DNA of 19,468 bases. It comes from Gammaproteobacteria bacterium HGW-Gammaproteobacteria-14 (lineage in GTDB: Bacteria; Pseudomonadota; Gammaproteobacteria; Pseudomonadales; Alcanivoracaceae). Made by a program: the position numbers and the translations under genes. A model generated the notes under the pieces. The model was not told where the DNA came from and ran no database searches. It was given only the letters and a program-made list of their open reading frames with translations. Within the stretch, counting starts at the first letter, position 1; every line of letters begins with the position of its first letter. The DNA lies in contig PGZG01000009.1 of assembly GCA_002840115.1 (NCBI GenBank), positions 1-19,468 of the forward strand. Reading direction: 5' to 3'. Positions 14,332-19,468 of the stretch are shown here, piece by piece.

Positions 14332-15909
14332 ATGAGCCTGCTCGACGAAATTCGCCAACGGCGCACCTTCGCCATTATTTCCCACCCGGATGCCGGTAAA
14401 ACCACGATTACCGAAAAGTTGCTGCTGTACGGCAACCTGATTCAGACGGCGGGCACGGTAAAGGGCAAAAAATCCGGCCGCCATGCCACTTCCGACTGGA
14501 TGGAAATGGAGAAGGAGCGGGGCATCTCGGTGACCACCTCGGTGATGCAGTTCCCCTACAAGGGTGCCATCGTTAACCTGCTCGACACCCCCGGCCATGC
14601 CGACTTTTCCGAAGACACCTACCGTACCCTTACCGCCGTCGATTCGGCGCTGATGGTGATCGACTGCGCCAAGGGCGTGGAAGAACGCACCATCAAACTG
14701 ATGGAAGTGTGTCGCCTGCGTGATACCCCCATTCTCACCTTTATCAACAAAATGGACCGCGAAGTACGCGACCCCATTGAAGTGATGGACGAAGTGGAAG
14801 ACGTGCTTGGCATTCAGTGCAGCCCCATTACCTGGCCCATTGGCATGGGTAAGGACTTCAAGGGCGTGTACAACCTGCTGACCGACACCACCGTGTTATA
14901 TCGCTCTGGCCAAGGCCATACCATTCAGGAAGTACGTGCTATCCAAGGGATTGATAACCCGGAACTGGATGCCGCCGTTGGCAGCTATGCAGCAGAGTTA
15001 CGTGATGTTCTGGAGCTGGTGCGCGGCGCCAGCCATGAGTTTGATCTGGAACTGTTTCTGGCCGGCAAACTGACGCCGGTCTTTTTTGGCACTGCATTGG
15101 GTAACTTCGGCGTCGATCATTTACTGGATGGTTTGGTGAAGTGGGCGCCAGCACCATTACCACGAGGCGCGGAAGAACGCAGCGTCAGCGCGGAGGAAGA
15201 AAAATTCACCGGCTTTGTGTTCAAAATTCAGGCCAATATGGACCCGAAACATCGTGATCGCATCGCTTTTATGCGGATTTGTTCTGGCCAGTACCAGAAA
15301 GGCATCAAACTACTGCAGTGCCGCACAGGGAAAGATATACGTATCGCCGATGCGCTAACTTTCCTTGCCGGCGAGCGGGAAAATATTGAAGAAGCCTTCG
15401 CCGGTGACATTATCGGCCTGCACAACCATGGCACCATCCAGATTGGTGATACCTTTACCGAAGGTGAAAAGCTGCGCTTCACCGGCATCCCGTTTTTCGC
15501 CCCGGAATTGTTCCGTCGCGTGGTACTGCGTGATCCGCTAAAGAGTAAACCCCTGCACAAGGGACTCACCCAGCTATCGGAGGAGGGCGCCGTACAGGTG
15601 TTCTTCCCCTTGAAAAACAATGACGTGATTCTCGGAGCCGTGGGTACTCTGCAGTTCGACGTAGTAGCCCATCGCCTGAAAAGTGAATATGGCGTGGAAT
15701 GCGGTTACGACGTAGTGAGCGTCGCCACCGCCCGCTGGGCCGATGCGAACAGCGAGCGCGAGCTCGACAAGTTCCGTGACAAAGCCTATGAAAATCTCGC
15801 TCTGGATGGCGCTGGCCATCTTACCTATCTGGCCCCCACCCGCGTTAACCTGCAACTGGCGCAAGAACGCCACCCGGAAATCCGTTTTCGTGAAACCCGC
15901 GAAATCTGA
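14332..15909 (+). CDS. prfC: Peptide chain release factor 3 (RF3)
   Basis: A 525-residue translational GTPase of the usual RF3 length. After peptide release it removes RF1 and RF2 from the ribosome. The G domain shows G1 HPDAGKTT (18-25), the switch-I region with ERGISVTTSV (62-71), G3 DTPGH (85-89) and G4 NKMD (139-142). The rest follows RF3 rather than EF-G, for example ITWPIGMGKDFKGVYNLL, FFGTALGNFGVDHLLD and the C-terminal LQFDVVAHRLKSEYGVE. The ATG at 14332 begins with the typical MSLLDEIRQRRTFAIISHPD; a longer in-frame extension to 14230 is not needed. A TATAAT box lies 34 bp upstream. Downstream are a short GC hairpin without a U tract (15918-15935) and the remnant of an integron integrase on the other strand. 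Confidence 0.97.
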   Translation: MSLLDEIRQRRTFAIISHPDAGKTTITEKLLLYGNLIQTAGTVKGKKSGRHATSDWMEMEKERGISVTTSVMQFPYKGAIVNLLDTPGHADFSEDTYRTLTAVDSALMVIDCAKGVEERTIKLMEVCRLRDTPILTFINKMDREVRDPIEVMDEVEDVLGIQCSPITWPIGMGKDFKGVYNLLTDTTVLYRSGQGHTIQEVRAIQGIDNPELDAAVGSYAAELRDVLELVRGASHEFDLELFLAGKLTPVFFGTALGNFGVDHLLDGLVKWAPAPLPRGAEERSVSAEEEKFTGFVFKIQANMDPKHRDRIAFMRICSGQYQKGIKLLQCRTGKDIRIADALTFLAGERENIEEAFAGDIIGLHNHGTIQIGDTFTEGEKLRFTGIPFFAPELFRRVVLRDPLKSKPLHKGLTQLSEEGAVQVFFPLKNNDVILGAVGTLQFDVVAHRLKSEYGVECGYDVVSVATARWADANSERELDKFRDKAYENLALDGAGHLTYLAPTRVNLQLAQERHPEIRFRETREI

Positions 15910-16017
15910 CGGCATAACGGGGAGTATCTTCCCCGATGCTGTCGAGCGGGTGCGATCCTCTGTAATTGTTTGTCGCGCGATTATTGCGTTTACAGCATCG
16001 ACATGAGAGAACCCGGA
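15910..16017. other. Spacer between prfC and the integrase remnant, with hairpins
   Basis: It holds CGGGGA - 6-base loop - TCCCCG at 15918-15935, a possible weak prfC terminator without a T tract. A 9-bp inverted repeat is also present: CGATGCTGT at 15934-15942 and ACAGCATCG at 15992-16000, 49 bases apart. The integrase-like similarity on the minus strand stops at about 16018. No gene is supported. Confidence 0.5.
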
Positions 16018-16391
16018 GGGTAATCGACGTGGTCGGGTTGAAAGTTTTATACCGGGCAACTCACCCAGAGGCCTTTCAACAACCCTTCTGTAAAGAAAGA
16101 CAATAGCATTAAGTGCAATTCGCTGGGTATTAGCAGCGACATTGCGTTTTGTTGCCAAAAAAGACAAAAAAGCAGTCACATCCCTCTCGGACAGTTCCAG
16201 TGGGTGACGTTTCCCGTGATAGCGAATATAAAACAAAATCCAATACCAATAGGTTTTCTCAGTGCGACGGCTGTAATGGTTTTGACGCATCACTCTTGTG
16301 AACTGTTCTCGTAGTCTAGGTCCCGCAAAGACCCCAAGGAGTTATTCAGAGGTGCTCTAGGCGGCTTACCTGTTAGCTCTTTGTCTTCCAT
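16018..16391 (-). pseudogene. intI: Truncated (and probably frameshifted) integron integrase
   Basis: Minus-strand codons from 16293 down to about 16018 encode the N-terminal SAM-like domain of an integron-type tyrosine recombinase: RQNHYSRRTEKTYWYWILFY, then IRYHGKRHP, VTAFLSFLATKRNVAANTQ, IALNAIVFLYRRVV and RPRRLP. The family continues after RPRRLP with the catalytic domain (R..H.R..Y). Here similarity ends at residue 92 and none of the catalytic residues is present, so it cannot recombine. The frame stays open to 15574, antisense into prfC, but that tail is not family-like. At the 5' end, homology seems to extend upstream in frame (PRLREQFTRVM), yet without a start codon before a TAA. A 33-codon ORF in another frame (16391-16290), with ATG and AGGA, ends in TGATG at the integrase ATG. 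One base lost near the GGGG at about 16334-16337 would explain both. Confidence 0.8.
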
Positions 16392-16464
16392 TGATGTCAT
16401 CCTGAAATCGAAAATACTGATCAAATGAGCAGTTTAAGAAAAAATCGAAAATCGATGCTTCTGA

Positions 16465-16502
16465 AACACATTTTGTAAGCTTATGCTTACATCAAATGTG
16501 TT
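16465..16502. repeat. Long inverted repeat
   Basis: AACACATTT-TGTAAGC (16465-16480) pairs with GCTTACA-TC-AAATGTGTT (16485-16502). This gives 16 perfect base pairs, a 4-base TTAT loop and a 2-base bulge. No T tract follows. It could be an operator, a recombinase-binding site or an RNA hairpin. Confidence 0.85.
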
Positions 16503-16548
16503 GATTTCACTGGATAATCCAAAATCATTGAGAAGTGCGCTGCGGGAT

Positions 16549-16590
16549 AGGTAGTGCGCTGTGTTTTCGCGATAGTGCAGCGCGCTATCT
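16549..16590. repeat. Second inverted repeat with wobble pairs
   Basis: AGGTAGTGCGCTG (16549-16561) and CAGCGCGCTATCT (16578-16590) pair over 13 positions as plus-strand RNA, two of them G-U, with a 16-base loop. The left arm contains the second copy of the AGTGCGCTG direct repeat. Confidence 0.7.
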
Positions 16591-16631
16591 AATTGCTGTT
16601 ATCTTCAAAATCGATCATCAGGGAGTTAAAT

Positions 16632-17330
16632 ATGATTTATAGAGCTGTAATTGCTTTTATTTTTTGCATTTGCTCTTCAACCGCCTTATCAGCAGAGCTG
16701 GCGGACGGTAAAACATATAGGCTGACTGTAACTGCTGAAGTAAAGAAGGTAGGTGACACAAACACTATTTATACGGCAATGAAAAATAATAAATTTGAAG
16801 TCATATCAAAGAAATCAAACGGAGACTATATCGTACGTTTTGATCGGATTTATACATCCACGTCTGCTCATTTGGTAAATAGTAACTGGGTAAAATGGGG
16901 CGAGATGTATGTGCTTCCTACCAATCTCGGAAGTTCTGTTGAGGTGACTAAAGTTGCCAAGGAGTCACTTACAGGTTTGTCTGCCGGACCATTGATTGTC
17001 CCTTTTAAGTATAGAACTGGGAATGATTCTCTTGCCGGAGACGCTACTATCGGCATGTACGCTGGACTTACCTTCGAGCCCGGTTGTACAAAATCTAACT
17101 GGTGCTTTAGGTTTACCCCTTTAGTTTCTGCCGGCATTTCCCAGGTATCCGTTGCTAGTGGAGAGGGCACAGAAAGCAAAACATCCGCCACTTGGGCAGC
17201 AGGCTTTCTTATAACCAACTGGGCTGACCTAAATATTGGTGTAGTCTATGGCCAAGATCGTATCGGAGATAAAGAGTGGGAGCACGAAGGAGAGGGATGG
17301 TGGAGTGTCATGATTGGGTGGGAGTTATAA
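16632..17330 (+). CDS. Integron cassette 1 protein: secreted, barrel-like, function unknown
   Basis: A 232-residue protein. The ATG at 16632 follows AGGGAG by 7 bases; the longer frame to 16593 has no such site. A signal peptide is clear (MIYRAVIAFIFCICSSTALSA, cleavage before ELADG). The first half of the mature protein (about 22-115) is beta-rich with many Lys, Thr and Asn. The second half, from GPLIVPFKYRTGNDSLAGDATIGMY (about 128-152), has alternating hydrophobic strands and aromatic girdles. It ends with WWSVMIGWEL, as small outer-membrane barrels often end near an aromatic residue. A periplasmic or outer-membrane location is inferred. Two Cys (in GCTKSNWCF) could pair. The gene is more A+T rich than the chromosome to its left and is directly followed by an attC site, so it is a captured cassette. 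I do not recognise a named family. Confidence 0.8.
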   Translation: MIYRAVIAFIFCICSSTALSAELADGKTYRLTVTAEVKKVGDTNTIYTAMKNNKFEVISKKSNGDYIVRFDRIYTSTSAHLVNSNWVKWGEMYVLPTNLGSSVEVTKVAKESLTGLSAGPLIVPFKYRTGNDSLAGDATIGMYAGLTFEPGCTKSNWCFRFTPLVSAGISQVSVASGEGTESKTSATWAAGFLITNWADLNIGVVYGQDRIGDKEWEHEGEGWWSVMIGWEL

Positions 17331-17413
17331 GATAACAAGGTCAGGCACAGCGACGGCTTTTTCGTTGCGGCTTCGCCTTCACTACAAAGCCGCGCGTGCC
17401 GGCGGCGTTAGAA
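17330..17413 (+). repeat. attC recombination site of cassette 1
   Basis: The site starts with the R''-like heptamer AGATAAC (17330-17336), overlapping the last base of the stop codon, and ends with the R'-like core GTTAGAA (17407-17413). Between them the arms fold imperfectly on each other: TAAC/GTTA, GGCAC/GTGCC and GGCTTT/AAAGCC, in register, with unpaired bases between, as in attC folded single strands. The length of 84 bp is within the family range. Cleavage would fall between G17407 and T17408, the left border of cassette 2. Confidence 0.85.
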
Positions 17414-17421
17414 TTCCGAGT

Positions 17422-17441
17422 TACCCACAGAGAGTAGACAC
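17422..17441 (+). repeat. Left terminal inverted repeat of the IS
   Basis: TACCCACAGAGAGTAGACAC; matches the complement of 18644-18663 at 17 of 20 positions. Confidence 0.85.
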
Positions 17442-17478
17442 CCTTTATAGTTAGGTAGCCCCTAAACGGAGGTGTGTC

Positions 17479-17787
17479 ATGGCCAAGAAGCAACGCCACG
17501 CATATACGGAGGAGTTTCGCAGGGAGGCAGTACGTCGATCGGATCAACCTGGCAGTACGGCAGCATCAGTTGCCAAGGAGCTTGGGCTGCATCCCGGTCA
17601 GATCTACAACTGGCGCCGCCAGTTCTCCCGCCTTTCCGAAAAGCAGTTTAACAGCCTGGCTGGCGTCGATTACTCGAAGCCGGAGTGCGAGGAAGTGCGT
17701 CAGCTCAAGCGCGAGCTGAGTGAAGCCCGGAAGGAGAACGAGTTCCTAAAAAAGGCTGCTGCGTACTTCGCGAAGCTCCAGGAGTGA
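17479..17787 (+). CDS. IS3-family transposase subunit OrfA
   Basis: A 102-residue DNA-binding subunit. A helix-turn-helix spans about 7-47 (YTEEFRREAVRRS...VAKELGLHPGQIYNWRRQF) and contacts the IS ends. A C-terminal coiled-coil/leucine-zipper (about 66-97, EEVRQLKRELSEARKENEFLKK) mediates dimerisation. On its own OrfA acts in regulation. The ATG at 17479 is preceded by a good ribosome-binding site (GGAGG at 17468-17472). Its last 4 bases overlap the start of orfB, and the slippery site for frameshifting lies near its 3' end. Confidence 0.95.
   Translation: MAKKQRHAYTEEFRREAVRRSDQPGSTAASVAKELGLHPGQIYNWRRQFSRLSEKQFNSLAGVDYSKPECEEVRQLKRELSEARKENEFLKKAAAYFAKLQE
17748..17754 (+). promoter_or_regulatory. 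Programmed -1 frameshift site (A AAA AAG)
   Basis: In the OrfA frame the heptamer reads A AAA AAG, the classical X XXY YYZ slippery sequence. The -1 frame is open from here through the orfB start at 17784, so slipping gives a continuous OrfAB transposase. Confidence 0.85.
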
Positions 17788-18641
17788 AGTACGCCCTGAT
17801 CGCCGAGCATCTGGGGCAGTATCCGATCAAGCTGATGTGTCGGGTAATGGAAGTGTCTCGGTCAGGGTTCTACAAGTGGCGCAAGCGCCCTCCCAGCGCC
17901 ACGCAGCTGCGCCGGGAGGCCCTCAAGAGCAAGGTGGTTGAGCTGTTCAGTGAGTTCAAGGCGCGCTACGGCGCGCCCAGGCTGGCAGGGGAGCTGAAGG
18001 ACGCCGGGCTGCCCTACTCGAAGAACTTTGTAGCCAATATCATGCGGTTACGAGGGATGCGGGCGCGTAACGGCAAGGGCTTCCACTATTGTCCGGCCAG
18101 CCCGACGATGATCAATATGGAGTATAACCTGCTGCGTCGCCGCTTCCATGCAGAGGGCCCGAATCAGAAGTGGGTAACGGACATTGCCTATATCTGGGTT
18201 AACGGGCGCTGGCTTTATCTGGCGACGGTGATGGACCTGTACTCCCGGGCCATCGTGGGGTGGAAGCTCGATACATCGATGACGGAGAAGCTGGCAATGG
18301 ATGCACTCAGGATGGCCTTTGCAAATCGGAATGTTCAGCCTGGGCTGATCATTCACTCGGACCGCGGGGTGCAGTTCCGCTCGGTCAAATATCTGGACCT
18401 GGTTCGATCACAGGATTGCAGGCCGAGCATGAGTCGTCAGGGCAATTGCTGGGACAATGCGGTGATGGAGTCCTTCTGCAGCCGCCTGAAGGTCGAGCTG
18501 ATTTATGCGGAGCAATATGCTTCCATCGAGGCGGTGCGATCCGGTATCTTCGAGTACATCGAAATCTTTTATAACCGCAAACGGAGACACTCTGCTCTTG
18601 GTAATATCAGTCCGGCAGAGTTTGAGCGCAGGTGCGCATAA
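17784..18641 (+). CDS. IS3-family transposase subunit OrfB (rve integrase core)
   Basis: A 285-residue catalytic part. An HTH_21-like segment (about 46-100, with RYGAPRLAGELKDAG) precedes the RNase H-like core. The acidic triad is complete: Asp133 (WVTDIAYI), Asp193 (IIHSDRGVQF) and Glu229 (NCWDNAVMESF), with 35 residues between the last two, the DD(35)E signature. The C-terminus has the typical YNRKRRHSALGNISPAEF. It starts at GTG 17784 in the -1 frame relative to orfA and is normally made as an OrfAB fusion. With no stop or lost residue, it looks active. Confidence 0.96.
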   Translation: MKYALIAEHLGQYPIKLMCRVMEVSRSGFYKWRKRPPSATQLRREALKSKVVELFSEFKARYGAPRLAGELKDAGLPYSKNFVANIMRLRGMRARNGKGFHYCPASPTMINMEYNLLRRRFHAEGPNQKWVTDIAYIWVNGRWLYLATVMDLYSRAIVGWKLDTSMTEKLAMDALRMAFANRNVQPGLIIHSDRGVQFRSVKYLDLVRSQDCRPSMSRQGNCWDNAVMESFCSRLKVELIYAEQYASIEAVRSGIFEYIEIFYNRKRRHSALGNISPAEFERRCA

Positions 18642-18643
18642 CC

Positions 18644-18663
18644 GTGTCTACTTTTTGTGGGTA
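18644..18663 (-). repeat. Right terminal inverted repeat of the IS
   Basis: The complement reads TACCCACAAAAAGTAGACAC and matches the left repeat at 17 of 20 positions. It begins 3 bp after the orfB stop. Confidence 0.85.
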
Positions 18664-18682
18664 GGACCAAGGAACTGGCAGC

Positions 18683-19270
18683 GTGCAAATCAATCCTGAT
18701 AAGAATTGGTATAAATCAATAAGCGAGAAAAAAGCACTGCCCACACGCTGCCCATATGCCTCTGTAGAGCGATGCCCTCGATATTTCCAAAGCGTTGCTC
18801 TTCACGAAGCAACAGGCGGCACTGCGCTTGATCCAAAAGAAGAAAAGCGGCTAACCGAAAAGTGGGAAAATTCAGAGCTTTGGCCAAGGCTTCCAGAACA
18901 GGCTACCTCTGCATTTATTGCAGGTGAGAAATTATCTTTTATTTTACACTTCTGTCCTGAATTCACCTATCAGCGTTTTGGTTTATTTTGTACTGGAATT
19001 GGCTTTCACACAGATGAAATTGATAGAGATGCAATGCATGCCTTCCTGAAGCGGGAGAACGTCCCAATGGAAGACCCTAGATGGTTATACGCACATGTAA
19101 CATCAGAGCATTACTCAGATTGCGATATGTACTCACTTATTCAGCATTCAAAATCACCCTTTGACAACAATCAAAAGACAGAGCCATGGTGGAGAGAACA
19201 TGCCGCCAAAATTGTTGTTGGCATAGCAATAGCACTTGCAGGGGCAGTATTTAAGTTATGGTTCTCGTGA
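18683..19270 (+). CDS. Integron cassette 2 protein: Cys-rich, C-terminal membrane anchor, function unknown
   Basis: A 195-residue protein starting with GTG at 18683; AAGGAA 8 bases upstream supports this start. There is no signal peptide. The N-terminal two thirds hold conserved-looking features: CPYASVERCPRYFQS (Cys23, Cys31), a helical LTEKWENSELWPR, FCPEFTYQRFGLF (Cys91, Cys103), DEIDRDAMH and HYSDCDMYSL (Cys147). Cys spacing suggests metal or disulfide chemistry, but no known finger is matched. A single membrane helix lies at about 175-195 (AAKIVVGIAIALAGAVFKLWF) at the extreme C-terminus, so it is probably tail-anchored with its domain in the cytoplasm. I believe CPYAS..ERCPRY occurs in other hypothetical proteins, but I know no function. 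It is followed within 7 bp by an attC site. The IS ends 19 bp before its start codon and could alter its expression. Confidence 0.82.
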   Translation: MQINPDKNWYKSISEKKALPTRCPYASVERCPRYFQSVALHEATGGTALDPKEEKRLTEKWENSELWPRLPEQATSAFIAGEKLSFILHFCPEFTYQRFGLFCTGIGFHTDEIDRDAMHAFLKRENVPMEDPRWLYAHVTSEHYSDCDMYSLIQHSKSPFDNNQKTEPWWREHAAKIVVGIAIALAGAVFKLWFS

Positions 19271-19276
19271 GCATTC

Positions 19277-19352
19277 TTCTAACAACTGGTTCAAACCGTT
19301 CGCTTCGCTCACTGGGACGGGCTAAAGCACGCTCCTTAACCAAACATTATGT
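19277..19352 (+). repeat. attC recombination site of cassette 2, with an altered R' core
   Basis: The left core TTCTAAC (19277-19283) and right core ATTATGT (19346-19352) bracket 76 bp. Arms pair as TAA/TTA, TGGTT/AACCA and CCGT/ACGG in register, as in an attC fold. The right core would be GTTATGT in a normal site; here the G is A, which removes the invariant base at the crossover point. Confidence 0.8.
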
Positions 19353-19370
19353 GTATAGGGGTCAGCGATA

Positions 19371-19468
19371 GTGACAACGTTTAAAAGAGTTCTTTGGATA
19401 GCAAGGTTTGTCATAGGGGCGCTACTTTTTGGTCTTTTCGTAGCTTTTGATTTTTTTGAACCCTCTTC
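19371..19468 (+). CDS. Cassette 3 protein, small membrane protein (3' end outside window)
   Basis: A frame opens with GTG at 19371, 8 bases after AGGGGT, and stays open to the window end (32 codons). It begins TTFKRVLWIARF and continues with a hydrophobic helix (VIGALLFGLFVAFDFF). A signal anchor or short membrane protein is likely. It starts 18 bp after the attC site of cassette 2, as expected for the next cassette. Too little is visible for a family. Confidence 0.6.
   Translation, partial: MTTFKRVLWIARFVIGALLFGLFVAFDFFEPS

Larger units (their letters stand above)
16392..16631. other. Candidate integron attI / regulatory spacer
   Basis: This region lies between the integrase remnant (minus) and the first cassette ORF (plus), where attI and the cassette promoter normally sit. 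It has no gene. It holds two long hairpins (16465-16502 and 16549-16590), a 9-bp direct repeat AGTGCGCTG (16534-16542 and 16553-16561) and a GTT-containing core-like heptamer GTTATCT at 16598-16604. The heptamer does not match the GTTRRRY consensus fully, so the crossover point is not established. No confident promoter hexamers were found. Confidence 0.45.
17422..18663 (+). mobile_element. IS3-family insertion sequence, apparently intact
   Basis: A 1242-bp element with imperfect terminal inverted repeats: TACCCACA-GAG-AGTAGACAC at 17422-17441 and its complement TACCCACA-AAA-AGTAGACAC at 18663-18644 (17 of 20 match). Inside are orfA and orfB in the -1 arrangement. Flanking bases (CCGAGT left, GGACCA right) show no target duplication, so the exact ends could be off by a few bases or the element may be old or recombined. 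It lies 14 bp inside cassette 2, upstream of that cassette's ORF. Confidence 0.93.
16018..19468. mobile_element. Decayed chromosomal integron (integrase remnant plus cassette array)
   Basis: The classical order is kept: intI pointing left, a spacer with attI-like structure, then plus-strand cassettes each ending in an attC site just after the stop codon. There are two full cassettes and a third that is cut by the window edge. The integrase is truncated, so the array is now immobile unless an integrase acts in trans. Composition shifts to A+T rich at the array, which supports horizontal origin of the cassettes. The right end is not seen. Confidence 0.8.

Noticed and set aside
15574..16017. Continuation of the integrase reading frame on the minus strand, antisense to the end of prfC
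   Set aside because: After about residue 92 the translation has no integrase character and runs through the spacer and the coding strand's complement of prfC; it is chance openness.
16361..16380. CTGTTAGCTCT as an attI or attC core
   Set aside because: The heptamer GTTAGCT breaks the GTTRRRY rule, and it lies inside the 5' end of the integrase remnant with no pairing arm nearby.
16440..16590. CRISPR-like or multi-copy repeat array
   Set aside because: Only two hairpins and one two-copy direct repeat are present; there is no regular repeat-spacer pattern here or elsewhere in the window.

Overview
The window is a chromosomal stretch of a gammaproteobacterium, probably from the Pseudomonadales/Oceanospirillales side (Alcanivorax- or Pseudomonas-like). 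This rests on the family make-up: a B12-riboswitch btuB-type receptor, rhombosortase, DUF3080 lipoprotein, a psi (HolD)-like gene before rimI, prfC and leuA. No rRNA, tRNA or lineage marker is present, so the genus is a guess. Positions 1-15.9 kb are fairly GC-rich, ordinary, densely packed chromosomal genes. Beyond about 16.0 kb the base composition becomes visibly more A+T rich and the content becomes mobile.

Layout. 1-413: end of a degenerate GGDEF protein, overlapped by a panE-type ketopantoate reductase. 1320-4194: a cobalamin riboswitch, then a TonB-dependent (BtuB-like) receptor translationally coupled to a PduO-type cobalamin adenosyltransferase. This is a B12 uptake and activation unit, closed by a 20-bp palindromic bidirectional terminator. 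4268-6835 (minus): sensor kinase, OmpR-type regulator and a Spy/CpxP-like periplasmic protein, which looks like a BaeSR-type envelope-stress module. 7134-8249 (minus): DUF3080 lipoprotein. 8411-10741 (plus): rhombosortase and a DUF3592 membrane protein. 10795-13603 (plus): leuA, a HolD-like replication-clamp-loader psi candidate and rimI, with overlapping or near-abutting ends. 13613-14161 (minus): DUF2505/SRPBCC protein. 14332-15909 (plus): prfC.

The most interesting part is 16.0-19.5 kb, which I read as a degraded chromosomal integron. A minus-strand integron-integrase gene is present only as its N-terminal part, cut off after about 92 codons and possibly frameshifted at its 5' end. Beyond it, in the divergent direction, lie a spacer with two long hairpins and a direct repeat (attI candidate), then plus-strand cassettes. 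Cassette 1 is a secreted, barrel-like protein plus an attC site at 17330-17413. Cassette 2 is a Cys-rich protein with a C-terminal membrane anchor plus an attC site at 19277-19352. Cassette 3 has a small membrane protein that runs off the window. An apparently intact IS3-family element (orfA/orfB, A AAA AAG slippery site, DD(35)E) sits 14 bp inside cassette 2, just upstream of its ORF. The two complete cassette proteins have no function I can assign; they are the best candidates for undescribed biology here.
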